64,000 nucleotides of DNA from Isochrysis galbana (GCA_018136815.1 CM030933.1:3874106-3938105), one strand, 5' to 3'. Positions 30,137 through 41,266 are shown, numbered from the stretch's first letter. Notes: generated by a model not told the origin, from the letters alone. Numbers and translations: made by a program.

Positions 30137-31531
30137 TCACGATGCAGCAACATAGAATTGTATGTACGATTCTGACACAGAAATCAGCTGGGGGTGGACC
30201 CCGTTGCAGTGCAAGTCCTGCAGCTCGTACCACCCGTCGTTTGCTGGAAAGTGGACGAAAGCTCTGTATGAGCCCGTTTCGGGCGTGCCATCGTGCTGGA
30301 TTGATGTCAGAAGATGATATTTCGTGTTGGCACCCTCCTCGCGCTGCGCGGCTGAAAGATCAGTATAATGACCGAGCTCAAGATTCTTGATGGGGAAGTT
30401 GACAATAGTTGGATTCTTCTCAAGGAACGTCTGAGTGTTCTTCGAGAATCGTTTGATGTGCACGATGAGGTAATTTGGCAGGCGAGTGATGACATATCGT
30501 CGCCTATCCCCATTCATCATCTCTTGAAAGGTCTCGCCATCGAACTTTGCAAGGCAAGCAAAAAGCGGCACCTGGGGTATGATGTTGCGCTCTAGAGCAT
30601 CTTTGAAGAGCGGGGCAGCCGGCACGTCAACAGTCAGGTACAGGAAGGGCATCTCCTTAGTGTCCACCTCGGCCCCTTCCTCGGGCACCTGCCCGTCAGG
30701 ACCCGCCTTGTGCGTAGTGATGCGCACAGTTCCCTGAAACGTCTTGTGAATTATGGAGGAGCCTGGCTTGCGTGTGCCTCCCAACGCGGAATGCAAGGCA
30801 TTCAGAAGCCAAGCTAAAAAGTCCATCGGGTCTGCTTGTATGCCAATCTTGAAGCGGTTCCCCGACGCTGACATAATAGCCTGGAGAAGCTCGTGCGGTG
30901 ACACCTGGCCCTTGAAGTTGTGCGGCGACCATATCTTTCGAACCAGCGCGCCAAACTCGATAACCAAGCTGTTGGTCACGTGTGCATAGTTTGAGGGCAG
31001 GAGGAAGAAATCTCGCAGCGGTGGAACACGCGCCAGCGATTGAACGATCACATTCACGAAATCAGTGTTCTTGATATTATTGAGGCCAATGAGACCAGGC
31101 ATGTAGTCAGACCCGTCGACGCCACGCGCGTACACAGGCACGCTGTCCAGCTTCATGATAGCCTCTGGCGTGAACGAGGGATTGAGCATGTCTTGGATGT
31201 CGCGCAGCGAGGAGTCGACGACCTCGTAACCGTCGGGGAGGCAGTAGACACGTCCATCACCCAGATTCATGAAGACGTGGTGCGACTCCTGCAGTGCATG
31301 CGTGTACGCCTGCGTGTGTTTGCCGCGGCCCTGGTAGTACTTTCCACACACGAGGCAGGCGTACACGTTGAAATTGTTGCCAGTGACCGAGCAGGCTTTC
31401 TCGAAATCGAAGTCAAGGATCATGCGATTGATGGTGTCCAGATAGGGGCAGCGGAACCCCGCCTCGTCCCACGGCCTCCGCTTCACTCCGCGCCCGGCGG
31501 GCTCGGCTGAGGCATCGGCGGTCGACGCCAT
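30137..31531 (-). CDS. USP39/Sad1 U4/U6.U5 tri-snRNP protein
   Basis: 464 residues, single exon, ATG at 31531 (MASTADASAE). The N-terminal ZnF-UBP domain (28-105) has Cys28, Cys47, Cys59, Cys62, His72, His78 and His84. The USP fold follows, but the cysteine box reads GLNNIKNTDFVNV with Asp157 in place of the nucleophile, and the histidine box has GSY instead of GHY. Loss of catalytic residues is the hallmark of USP39 and yeast Sad1, which stabilise the spliceosomal tri-snRNP rather than cleave ubiquitin. Other conserved phrases are NPTIVNFPIKNLEL, YHLLTSIQHDG and WYELQDLHC. It is head-to-head with the light-harvesting gene, 468 bp between start codons. Confidence 0.95.
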   Translation of the reverse strand: MASTADASAEPAGRGVKRRPWDEAGFRCPYLDTINRMILDFDFEKACSVTGNNFNVYACLVCGKYYQGRGKHTQAYTHALQESHHVFMNLGDGRVYCLPDGYEVVDSSLRDIQDMLNPSFTPEAIMKLDSVPVYARGVDGSDYMPGLIGLNNIKNTDFVNVIVQSLARVPPLRDFFLLPSNYAHVTNSLVIEFGALVRKIWSPHNFKGQVSPHELLQAIMSASGNRFKIGIQADPMDFLAWLLNALHSALGGTRKPGSSIIHKTFQGTVRITTHKAGPDGQVPEEGAEVDTKEMPFLYLTVDVPAAPLFKDALERNIIPQVPLFACLAKFDGETFQEMMNGDRRRYVITRLPNYLIVHIKRFSKNTQTFLEKNPTIVNFPIKNLELGHYTDLSAAQREEGANTKYHLLTSIQHDGTPETGSYRAFVHFPANDGWYELQDLHCNGVHPQLISVSESYIQFYVAAS

Positions 31532-31999
31532 CGCGGCGGCGCAGAGAGTTTTCTTGTTAGTCGGCTCGCTCTCTTTCGGTCCCACCGACTAAAAGAGGAA
31601 AAAAGGGAAACCGGAAATAGAGTGGCATTTACAATATAAGGCTTCTACCAAAAGTTAATGCGGCGCACACGAAGGTTGAATTTGACTGCGGAGAAAGCCC
31701 GCCCCACTGGGGGTGGGGGGGGGGGAGGTGCCGAGTAGGGGCGACCGCCGCGCAACAAGAAAACTCGCAGCTGAGAATGGGGGGGGGGGGGGAGGAGGCT
31801 GGGAGAGGCGGGGGGCGCGCGGGGGGGGGGGGGGGGGGGGGGCGGGGGGGGGGGGGGTTCCTCCAGGCGCCCCACAAATTACTCTGCAGCCATCCCATCC
31901 GACTTCATCGAGCGGTGCGACAGCCGGCAGCGAGCGCCCCTCCCCTCTGTCCCTCGGCCGCCGCTCAGCCTTGCCACCTTCGGCTGCGCAGATCTGATC
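31532..31999. promoter_or_regulatory. shared intergenic region with long G tract
   Basis: The 468 bp between the divergent USP39 and light-harvesting starts must hold both promoters. 31777-31858 is dominated by G runs on the plus strand, including an almost unbroken run of more than 30 G, likely to form G-quadruplex structure. A direct role in transcription is inference. A CTGCGCAG just before 31990 could be an acceptor for an upstream exon of the light-harvesting gene. Confidence 0.45.
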
Positions 32000-33004
32000 A
32001 TGGCGATGATGGTCCCCTCTCTCATGGCCCCGGCCCTCATCAACGCCCCCGTTATGCCTGTCGCTGGCGCTGCCCGTGTGGCTGTCCCAAAGATGGCGTT
32101 CGTCGACTCAATGTGCGCGCAGCTGCTGCCTCCCTGGACGTGCGCAGGGCGAGAGCGCGGCTCGCAGGGCACAGCCTGTTAGCTCTGAGTCAGGCAAGAT
32201 CAGCACTCGCACGCACCGCCGCCACGTGACGGTGCGCTCACCTGGCTGTCTGCATTGTGCCTGCGCAGCGAGGGTGTGGGAGAGGAGACTGGCAACAAGA
32301 TCTGGGACCCGCTTGGCATCTCCGATGCCGTCTCCGACGAGGCCGTCATGTGGTTCCGCCACTCCGAGCTTAAGCACGGCCGTGTGGCCATGGTGCGCAA
32401 CGCCCACTTTCTCTCACCCGTGCAATATTCGCCTGTGCCAGCGCATGGAAAAGAAGACTCCTAGGCACTAGGGCAATGACTTCTGGAGCTCAGGTTTAAG
32501 TTTCACTCATGTGCGGCTCTTTCGCCCTCATCACCCTGACCGCTAATTTCCTGGTCCCTGCAGCTCGCTACCGTCGGCTACATGATCGGCGCCGCTGGCA
32601 TCACCTTCCCGGGTGAGATCGCGAAGGGCGTCACTTTTGCCTCGGTCGGCGCTTCCGGCCCGTACGCTGCTTGGGATGCTACGCCGACGGCTGGCAAGCT
32701 GCAGATCCTCACGATCATCCTTGCGCTCGAGTGGGCCGCCGAGACGAAGAAGCCGCACTACATGCGCGGCGGCGTGCCAGGAAAGATTGATCAGCTCCCG
32801 TTCGAGGGCATCCCGGGTCTTTGGGCGCCCAAGATTAAGTTCTGGGACCCCCTCAACTTCATGGGTGCGCTCACGGAGGAGCAGAAGGCTCGCAAGCGCA
32901 AGTCGGAGCTGAAGAACGGTCGCCTCGCCATGATCGGCATCATCTCCTTCCTCACTGGACACAACATCCCGGGCTCCGTGCCGGCGCTTGACTCGCACTT
33001 CTAA
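32000..33004 (+). CDS. fucoxanthin chlorophyll a/c light-harvesting protein
   Basis: Three exons: 32000-32112, 32269-32392 and 32564-33004, giving 225 residues. Donors are GTGCGC in both introns, with acceptors GCGCAG and CCTGCAG. Three membrane helices bind pigment: ELKHGRVAM|LATVGYMIG (spanning intron 2), KLQILTIILALEWAAE, and ELKNGRLAMIGIISFLTGHN with the repeated ELKxGRxAM motif. The N terminus (MAMMVPSLMAPALINAPVMP) is Ala/Pro-rich and weakly hydrophobic, short for a bipartite plastid presequence, so an upstream exon is possible. The first intron donor was chosen because it matches the second and gives FVDSIEGVGEETGNKIWDPL. It acts in thylakoid antenna complexes. Confidence 0.9.
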
Positions 33005-33378
33005 GTACACCACTGATACTAGCCCATGGAGTCCCTTCAATCTTAATGAATTGAGTGACGTTGGGCGCGTACATGCGCCGCCGGCGTCGCTGCCGGATTA
33101 TAGCGCGGGCTCCCGTATCGCACGTGCACACAGACCACGCGCGTGTGACGTGAGCGGCTCTTCCGCTCAGAGTCCTGAGTCCAGGCGCATTCGAGGCTTC
33201 CACTATTAATGATGATCGTTCCTTGTCATTGTACTTGAGATAAAGCACAGTTGTGTTTGTTGGCTGCGCAAGCACAAGTAAAACACATACCATACCACAT
33301 CGCAAAGATAGTAGTCTTGCACGCACCCCAAGCGATGTTGGCCTCACGCCCATTTTCCCGGAGGTTCCATCTTGAACC
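33005..33378. other. 3' region of the light-harvesting gene
   Basis: No gene is recognised. It holds the presumed 3' untranslated region and terminator of the antenna gene, followed by the start of retroelement debris. Confidence 0.35.
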
Positions 33379-34375
33379 TTGGCTGGTGCTGCGTGTAAAC
33401 GTAGACTTCACGAGCGAGTCGTGTCGCCGCATGCATCACTTGTGGCGCGTCACGGATGCTCAACCACATCTGGGCGTCGACACTGCTGCGGGACCCGTGG
33501 TTACTCAAGCCGTGGGCACTGCCCTTGTGCACCTCATCGTCGGAGATGTTTGGGAGTGCTACGAAATACCCAATGTGCTCGTCCTGCCCGGTTGCACAAC
33601 CACTTTGTACTCTACGCGGGTCATGCGTGATCTCTTTTGCTTCCGGCACGATCTGATAAGGGCTACATCCACGTCCCCGGCGCACAACCCATACGTGTGC
33701 GCGATGACTCAACAGCCTTCCGGATTCCCGTTCGCTTCGTGCCACAAGGCGCGTCACCGCCAGCCATCGTTCACCGTGCACGCCGATTGCCTACCGCTTC
33801 TGCGGGCACCGTCATGGCTGGCCTTGAGCCCCAGTCTCTCCTCTACCGCCGTTTGGGTTTCCCATACGCTGAGCAATGGTCGCTCGTCCCTACCGCCACC
33901 GCCACCACGAGACACCGGCTGCCTGCTCGTGTTGCGACCGGCTTGCCCATGCCTGAAGCTGTTGTCGGTTGCGGGGCATCATTTGGTGTGGAAGGCGCTT
34001 CTTTGGCGCCAATCCTCGTGTAAGGGTCTCAGGTGGCCGCATGCGCCGCGGAAGCACCCTGACGCGCGCGCCATGTCCCCCACTGCGGGTCGCGTTGGCA
34101 GCGCGCGAAAGGGCGTCAAGAGCCCGACTTCGGATGCCGATAGCGAGCGTGATTTCGTCGCGGTCAGGTGGACCTTCGCGGCGAGTCTGTCGGGAGTGCT
34201 TGTGAGGGCCCCAATCCACCGGGCCCGGCGTCTCAGCTACCCTGTGAGTCTGTCTGTGTGAATCTGCCCGCGAGTCGTTCAACGTCAATTTCTGTAGTCT
34301 TCAGTCTTCAAATTTGTATACAAAAAAATCGAATTTCGCGTTCGAATTCTTAATATTTATGCTAGGGGCCTATTA
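33379..34375 (+). pseudogene. retroelement protease/spacer fragment
   Basis: From about 33430 the plus strand reads WRVTDAQPHLGVDTAAGPVV, TALVHLIVGDVWECYEIPNV and LVLPGCTTTLYSTRVMRDLF. This is the pattern of the region between protease and integrase of copia-like polyproteins (the LHNVLYVPGLxxxLxSV type). No Asp-Ser/Thr-Gly catalytic motif is seen. 33955-34160 duplicates 28753-28960 in inverse. The frame is broken repeatedly; this is a dead copy. Confidence 0.5.
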
Positions 34376-34672
34376 AAAAAACCTTTTAATATTCTTACCG
34401 CACTCGCGGCGAATGGAACCACTACCCACTACAAGTAGCACGTAGCATACTCTCTACACCCCCATTCCCCCGGCCCTTCTCCCCCCGCCATCAGGCGGCT
34501 CGGCGGCTCCCCCCGTACACTACTAGGGGGATTGGGGTGGAGGGCTTAGATATGGTCCGGTGGCCCGCGCCCCCCCCCGGTGATCTTTCCCCCCCTTCCT
34601 CCTGTGTCTCCGAGTGGGCGGCCGACTTTGTCTCGTCTTATCCTTTAAACAGGCGCGAGACTTACCGATTTT
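34376..34672 (-). repeat. R3 terminal repeat, copy 3
   Basis: Very close to 22995-23306 over its whole length, with a duplicated CGGCTC near 34505. On its minus strand it begins GGTAAGTCTCGCGCC. It splits the protease-like and integrase-like fragments of the surrounding element. Confidence 0.6.
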
Positions 34673-34689
34673 CCGGTGGTAGTCTTCGT

Positions 34690-34870
34690 TGCGCCCCTTC
34701 AACCGTTCTCCGTGGCCGTATGCGCGCCGCCCCTTTCTTCCGGGTGCCAAACTCCCAAGTCAGTCAGCCACCACCCGGTGCCATGGTCTACATGGATTTT
34801 GCCGGCCCACTCATCAAGAGCGTCATTTTCAAGCAGTACACCTGCTATTGCGGAACGGTGGATACAAGGC
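34690..34870 (+). pseudogene. integrase-start fragment of a retroelement
   Basis: One plus frame reads RAAPFFRVPNSQVSQPPPGA then MVYMDFAGPLIKSVIFKQYT and CYCGTVD. It matches the start of retroviral-type integrase cores (first catalytic Asp in xxDFAGP, then a YxxxxVD strand). The frame is lost after about 34870. Confidence 0.45.
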
Positions 34871-36231
34871 CGCCCGCCGCCCGACGAGCGACTCTTGACG
34901 ACGTGCGAATGCGGTGCGGGTCCAGCGCCTTGGCACCCGGCACCCGGTCCTTGAGGTTGAGGGAGACGCACAGCCATTGCAATTGGTCGGTGGTCGGCAT
35001 CGGTGGCGCATTGAGCACAGACCAAAGAAAGTAAGTAAGAAACGCGCATGTTTGCATTAGTCCGCAGATGATTCGACAACAGACAGGCAACCGGGACAGC
35101 GTCGATAGAGCGGCTCGGACTCGAGAAGAGAACGACTCAAACGTCCCCGAGAATTCAGAGGAAAAATAATGTAAGCACAACGCACGCGTTTACGTTTCTC
35201 TACAGGACATAGCTGACAGGGACAGGCCTGCCCCAACCCGCCCCCCCCCCGCCTGGCCCGTCGTAGTGCACGCGGGCCAACCCGCCCACCCCCCTTAGTA
35301 CTTAAGGGGGGTAGTGGGTGCGGGGTTGAGAGTGTGGGGTTTAGGCGATGGCGAGCGCGATACCGGAGTGGTGTGAGTCACTAGCTAGAAGCATAGCGGA
35401 CACCTTCAAGAATTTTTTTTCACCGTCCTAACCCCTTAACCCTTAAGCAAAAACACTTGTTTCACCGCCCTAAGCACGCAAGGGGAAGACTCAGGGCGCG
35501 CGGGCGCTTCGCGCTTCGGTGACAGCGGCGTGTCCATGGACAGCACAGGACACATCGCCCGTACTGGCGGCCGGGACGGCCAGAGAGGAGGGAGTCGGCG
35601 CGCGCTCCATGCCCCATGCCCCTATCATTTTAACGATAGTTTCAGCGCCGAATGACCAACGACGTCAAAGTCAAAGTTGTTCCACGGTATGGGTACCACA
35701 ATACCACATCTCAAGGGCCTAGAACATGTACAAGTACCTGCGTACTACAGGTTGGTACTTGTTACAGTACTAGGAGTCGCAGATGTGTAGCTCTTAGGGG
35801 GCAACTTCAACTCCTTGATAGTGTTAGCAATCCTAACTAGTAACCAGAAACTAGCTATAAGAGATCTAACACCTTGCCCGCCCGCGACGTGTTTAACCGA
35901 TGAACACCACCGATACGCGATACCCTTGCGTGTGTTGAGTTGCGAGAATGACAAGTCCATTTCGCATCTTGTTGTCTCAACGCAGACACGACGAAGAATC
36001 TAATCTCAGAAGGCGCAAACCAATTCACTGCGCACTTGATCAACTGTTACTTGAGTTTTCTCATACGCTTTGGTTGGTAGGTGCTCAACAGTTCCCACCG
36101 ACGACAAGTATGAGAACAGAGGAGGGGGTGAGCCACACAAAGAAGTAATTCATGCGGACCGGCCACAAACAACGCTCAAGCTTGTATGTCACAAATCACA
36201 ACGCAGAGAGAGCTCTGAGTCAACGGAAAGA
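34871..36231. other. intergenic with R1-like and R7-like pieces
   Basis: 35200-35400 is an inverted relative of the extra segment of R1 at 1425-1640. 35405-35480 has diverged R7 motifs (TTTCACCGCCCTAAG). 35590-35640 is an R4 unit. 35690-35780 contains palindromic GGTAC and GTACC pairs. No gene is supported; the 3' region of DNAJC11 lies at the right. Confidence 0.4.
35590..35640 (+). repeat. R4 GC box plus hairpin, copy d
   Basis: GGCGCGCGCTCCATGCCCC precedes CTATCATTTTAACGATAG, an imperfect palindrome with one A/C mismatch. Confidence 0.5.
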
Positions 36232-38462
36232 TTAGAGAGCGAGATGCGGAGGCCCAATGTTCACCTCATCCTCATCCTCGAGCAGTAGTGTGCGTGCCTC
36301 GCCGCCCAACTCGAACCGGATCCACAGCCGTGGTGGTGACGGTGGCACGCCACTTCGCGTGTCGGGAGGGATGCGTACAGGCCCAAAGCCACGAAGCGAT
36401 TTTTTACTACCGGGAGGCAAGCGGAGCTTGGAGTTGTTCACTGCGAACTGGAGGGCGATGCGCACATCGAGCCAGCAGGGCGGCCGGTTGCTCGGTCTGC
36501 CCGTCCCATCACCTGCGACTGACCGTCTGCCGGCGTCGATCTCGGCTGCTTCCCTGAGCGCCGCGTCGACGTCCCCATAGTAAGCAGCAAGAATGAGAAG
36601 CCCGTTGCATGCACGCTCTTCGCGTGCACGTTGCGCCGCCTCGTGAAGCAAGAGCCTAGCCTCCACAGCAGGCGCTGATTCGCCGCTGCTTTGAGCTACG
36701 CTACCCGTTGTTGTTCCGGGCTGCAATTCGGACTCTGGTGAGACATCTTCTCGTCTCGACTCCGTTCGGCGGATCCGACGGCGTCTCTTGCACGGTTCGA
36801 GAATCAGAACGCGCGCGAGAGCAGTGACGACGGCAGGAGCGCACGTTGTCGTTGTGATGAGAAGAGCCGATGGCGAGGGCGCAAGAAAAACCGGGATCAG
36901 CAGCCGCTGTGAGCTTCGTTCCAGGCGAAATTTGAGCATCAAGCCACGCGATGATAGTTGAATCGCCAGGCCGCATGAGGAAGCAGATGCTGCGGAGATG
37001 AGTCTTTCGGTGGAAAGTGTAAGCGAGAAGGAGCCACGAAGGAGGGAACTCAACGGGCTTACCCCCATTCGCAAAGCCAATTTGGATCGCGAACGACAAG
37101 AGTGGCGCCATAATAGAGTGTAGCCGACCTTGGGACCACTAGGCTGCAGGTTCAGCTCACACCCGCTCCGGGTCATTCTCTTTCGTAGTCTGCGCACGCA
37201 TTCCTCAAAGACCCTAGCTAAGGCCGTGCGTATGGCCGATGGTGTGCACAATCTGAAGAGGCGATGAAGAGCATCCACCTGTTCAACTGTCCTTGTGACT
37301 GTGCATTCATCCTGGGCGCCTTGTGACTCTGCCGCGGCCTCCACAGGCGCATGCTGCTGTGCTTGTCGATCTTCGTCATCCTCTTTGGGATGTGGCGGCT
37401 CCTCGCAATCGCCCTCTTCACCACTATGCTGTCTGCCTGCACCACGATTGAGTCGGAGCGAGAGGGATCCCTCCTCATCCCAGGTGCCAAGTGTCCAAAC
37501 AAGCTCACCAAGAGTATGGCGGGAAAGCTGACGTGAAGCCCGAAGTGCCACATTGGTGAGACCTCGGCCAGAAAGCTGGGCAAACAGCAGAGAGGGAAGG
37601 CTGTGAGAAAAGGGCTGGTGGGCATGCAGCAGAGGGAAGGCAGTCAGAAAAGCGCTGGGATGAATTGCGCCCTTGCATTGTGAGATCTTGCATCGCGGCT
37701 CAGGGTCAGAAGCAATAGAGCGTGAATAGCAATGGCAGATGTCTAGCTGGGTTCTTGTGACTGTCTGGGGCTCACCTGTGCTGAGACAGATCCACTAGAG
37801 TGGCGTGAGATGCGCCTTGAAGCGGTGAACGCAAGAGCGGGCGCGCCATTGAATGCGGCTCCGCTCGCTTGGAGCGCCGAGTGGTGCCCAAGCTGGCGCT
37901 TGAATCCCATTCGCAGTGTGCAAGCACCCAATCCCGACCGCGTGAGAATCTGGCAGCCCAAGGTGAGAGCAGTGCGCGGGTTGAACACAAGAGTCATATC
38001 CTCATTCATCGCAGCAGATGACAGACTGGGACCCATACGCTCATTCCACGGCGTGTCAGGATCAGCAGGTGCAAGCATATCAGACGCAGAAGAGGATAGG
38101 ACAACCGAGCCAGTCATCCGCAGCCGCCCATGATATTCTCGCTCTGCGTTCCGTCTCTGTTCCCGCTCGAACTTCGCGCGTAGCTTGGCGGCTGTGTTGA
38201 CCTCAGTGCTCAAAAGGTGCAGGCCTTGCTCAAAATCGTGCGGGCCGAGCTCATCATACGCCATGCGCTTGTTGGCGTCGCTTAGTACGGTGTATGCGCG
38301 CGCAACGCGGAGGAAGCGCTGGCCAGCCTCACGCTTGTCCTGCTCGTCCTGCCACCTGTCAGGATGATACGCCAAGCTGAGTCTGCGGAAGGCTCGCTTG
38401 ACTTCCTCATCGGTAGCCTCGCGCTCGATACCAAGTGTGTTGTATAGATCCTCCTCGTCCAT
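36232..38462 (-). CDS. DNAJC11: DNAJC11-like mitochondrial J-domain protein
   Basis: Two exons on the minus strand, 38462-37776 and 37575-36232. The 200-bp intron has a CAG|GTGAGC donor and a GCCCAG acceptor in phase 0; the product is 676 residues. The J domain opens the protein (DLYNTLGIEREATDEEVKRA, HPD at 33-35). The middle is the beta-rich region of DNAJC11 (LTNVALRASRQLSRHTLGEL across the junction; GLMLKFRLERSSQRLLIPVF). The end is the DUF3395 domain (RACNGLLILAAYYGDVDAAL, ALQFAVNNSKLRL, GFGPV). DNAJC11 sits in the mitochondrial outer membrane and works with the MICOS/SAM complex in cristae organisation. The protein is about 115 residues longer than the human one, mainly through an acidic Gln-rich insert after the junction. 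Confidence 0.9.
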
Positions 38463-39119
38463 ACGTGGTGCAAGTGACTAGCGGACGTGTGCAATGGGCA
38501 GTCGCGTGGCGCAACGCCAAAGAAGCAGAGGCGAGAGGGGAGAGGGGCGAGGCGGGCCGGGAAGGCGAGGCCCAGCGCAGATGTTCGGCGTCAGCCTGCG
38601 GTGATCAAGAGAGGACCCTGAGAGCGAGGCGGGAGGAGGGGGGTGGGAAGAGAGAGAGAGACGGAGAATGAGAATGAGCGGGCGAGAGAAAGAGAGGAGG
38701 CCGGGGGGGGGGGGGGAGGGGAAGGGAGGGAGGGAGAGGGGGAGGGAAGGAGGGAGGGAGAGAGAGAGAGCCTTGAGTATTGTGGTGTGGTAGAGGATCT
38801 TCTTTGGTGGCACCCCTAGCTTTACACACCGGACGAGCCATGCAGCAACCGCGCATACCCCCCGTCGCGGGGAAGAGGGTTGACGTCGAGGCACGGTCCC
38901 TCAGCACTAGGATTAAACTAGGACAACAAGAAAACTCGAACAGTATGGGTGCACCATTATCTCCTTACTGCCGCTGCGCCGAAAACGGCGCTTCCCCTCA
39001 GTTTCTTCAGTTTTTCTCCTCCTACGCTTGATCCGCGGGCCACCAGCTCATGGCGGATGGCAGGGGGTATGCCGAGATGCGTAATGCGATGGCCTCGCAG
39101 CCATGTTTATATTTATCAA
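38463..39119. other. intergenic with R2 leader copy 3
   Basis: 38600-38770 is an extreme purine tract on the plus strand (GAGAGAG, GGGAGGG), directly upstream of DNAJC11, which reads leftward, so it is a pyrimidine tract on that gene's coding strand. 38775-38945 is the third R2 leader (CACACCGGACGAGCCATGCA, CTCAGCACTAGGATTAAAC). Confidence 0.5.
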
Positions 39120-39308
39120 TCAACAATCAACTAGAACTAGGCATGTTTCTTGTTTCTTTGTCGAACATGCGATGACTACAGGCTCGTAGGCAGAGGGCCG
39201 TTCGATCGAGCCGGCATCTGACGCGGCCGTGAAAGAGTCGTTGTTTGTTGCTTGCGGGAAGATGTCTGAAAAGTCATAGTAGGAGTAGGGTCTGACAGTG
39301 TCTGCCAT
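39120..39308 (-). CDS. R5 small conserved ORF, 62 aa, copy 3
   Basis: ATG at 39308 opens MADTVRPYSYYDFSDIFPQA and continues SIERPSAYEPVVIACST before diverging from the other copies. About 240 bp (39162-39402) are shared with 19383-19623 in the same orientation. The frame is intact over the shared part. Function is unknown. Confidence 0.4.
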   Translation of the reverse strand: MADTVRPYSYYDFSDIFPQATNNDSFTAASDAGSIERPSAYEPVVIACSTKKQETCLVLVDC

Positions 39309-39402
39309 CGAGCGCTATGAGCGAAGAGGTAGACTGAGGTTCGGAGGATTGCAACGCGTGGCGTCGGAGAGTAGAAACGAGACTAGCTAGCGAGCTAGTG
39401 GA

Positions 39403-41110
39403 AGAGGGAGAATGAGAATGAGAGCTTCTTAGGTCCAAGGTAGACACGAGGGACTACAACGCGTGGACTCAAAAAGTTGCTGGTCCACAGAAACACACAA
39501 ACTAAACCATAAACCAAACGGGGCGAAAACTAACCGCACTTGGACGAACGGCCAAGCGTCGGCACCAAGGCAACTTAGCAGCGCACAGGCATGCGACAGA
39601 GGAGTCGGCACAACGAGGGCAGACCTCGCTGGGGAGCTGCGACCGAGGTATAACAGAAGACAGACGACAATCATGGAACATGGAACGTTTGACGTTTGAT
39701 GACATCAATCAAGAGAAAGTAGGAGAAGAGGCGATATACCCATCAACGAGACCTTGAGACTTAAATAACTCACAAGCTAGAAGTAAAAGTCTGTCCTCGT
39801 ATGGAATACGACACTCCCCGACTAAATTCGAGTCGTCTCGACGAGCGGCATGGAAGGAGAACAGAGTAACCGAAACCGAAATAGAAGAAATCCAGAATTA
39901 GAACTCCAAGGCGAGAGAAACCAAAGATAACCGAGAAACCAAACGTTGAAGGCGACGCTCAAAATAGAAGATGAGAGCACCCGTGGGCCCTTTGAGCTTT
40001 GAGCACAAATTCGGAAGCTTGACGCGGCAACCTATTTGTACGCATCGTCCCACCCATTTCTCCCTTTTACAGGAGTTTTGCTCGGGTGTTGCGGTGGGTG
40101 CAACCGCAGACGACACGCCCCTCCCCTCTCTCCCTTCCCGCCCATTCCCCGAGTGCTTCCTTGAATTCCCGACCCCTTTCCGTCCATTAGTTTCCCGCGC
40201 GTTCCCCCTCCCCCCCCCCCCCCGCGCGTGACATTTTTTCTCACTGTGTCTTCCGAACGCTCTGCGCCGCCGCTCGAGCGCCCTCCGTGCCCTTCCCGTC
40301 TGCCCTCGTCTCCGTCCCTGTGCCCCAGTGCCCTGTGATGTCCGAGGGCGTGGCCACGCTATCCGTCCTGTCCCCGCGTGCTCTCCCCGTTCCCCATCGC
40401 TCGCTCACCATGCCCAATGTGGATCAAGCTTCTCATGTTATGTCTCACCTCTCACTCACACCCAGTCACACCACAGCCACAGCTCCACTAGCGGAGGAGT
40501 ACCCTCCACGCCTTCCCACTCTCCTCCCGTTCCTTTCGCCCCCGAGCGACCTCCAGCCCCACACCACAGCCACAACTCCACTCGACCAACCACATGGCCA
40601 GTTGGCCAGAAATCACTATCGCGGAGGGCCGACGTCCGACGCGAGCGCGGGCGAGCGTCGGGCCGCTAATCGACGCGTCCCCGGCGCAGCGTGCCTCGGC
40701 CAGCCACAGCCATGCGCGTAGGCTGCCAGGAGCGCCTCCTACTGCCCCCCAGCATGCCCGCCGCCGCCTCATCGCAAATCGCCCCCTCGCGTCCCTCGCT
40801 AGCGCGCCAACGGAGGGGGCCCGGAGCGCCCGAGTTAGGCGTGCGCCCGGGCGCGCTGCGAAAGCTTTCTTCGCCATCAGCCCGGTGTCCGGGCCAGCCA
40901 GGACACTGAATGAGCAGAATCCACCGCGCCAGCGACGCCAATCGCGCCAGCCGCGCGCCGGTGCCTCGTCGCAATCCACCCCCTCAAAGAAGGTGTTAAT
41001 CATGGTGTTAATCCTACCCATATTTATAATGTGTAATCTATATATTGAACCCCCTATATACCTCCCCCCCCTGCCCCCCCCCCCCCCCCGCCCTTCTCCT
41101 CGGAGCGCGC
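39403..41110. other. intergenic, no supported gene
   Basis: Open frames of 70-240 codons run on both strands between 40250 and 41030 (Pro/Ala/Arg-rich), but none has a recognisable domain, and coincident frames on both strands are expected at this GC content. A poly-C run lies at 40208-40222. TATATA-like AT-rich DNA at 41010-41055 might be a promoter for the small ORF at 41111. Confidence 0.35.
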
Positions 41111-41266
41111 ATGTCGGACGCCGCGGCTCCCCGCCCGCCGCCCGCCTTGCTGCGACCTCCGCCAGCCAAGGAAACCGGCGTGCTCACCTGGGAGTTCCAC
41201 GGCGGCGAGGATGGCTCCGACATCTCGAGGCGGCGTGGAACCCAGCGTTGCCTTGTTGCCTTGTAG
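41111..41266 (+). CDS. hypothetical 51-aa ORF after a C tract
   Basis: ATG at 41111 opens MSDAAAPRPPPALLRPPPAK, then ETGVLTWEFHGGEDGSD, and stops at 41264-41266. It is preceded by a C-rich tract (41062-41100), as are FtsH and Dus3. It may be a first exon of a decayed or intron-containing gene. No homology is recognised. Confidence 0.25.
   Translation: MSDAAAPRPPPALLRPPPAKETGVLTWEFHGGEDGSDISRRRGTQRCLVAL

Noticed and set aside
40287..41021. overlapping ORFs of 140-180 codons on both strands
   Set aside because: Both strands are open for long stretches as expected at this GC content, with low-complexity translations and no family match.
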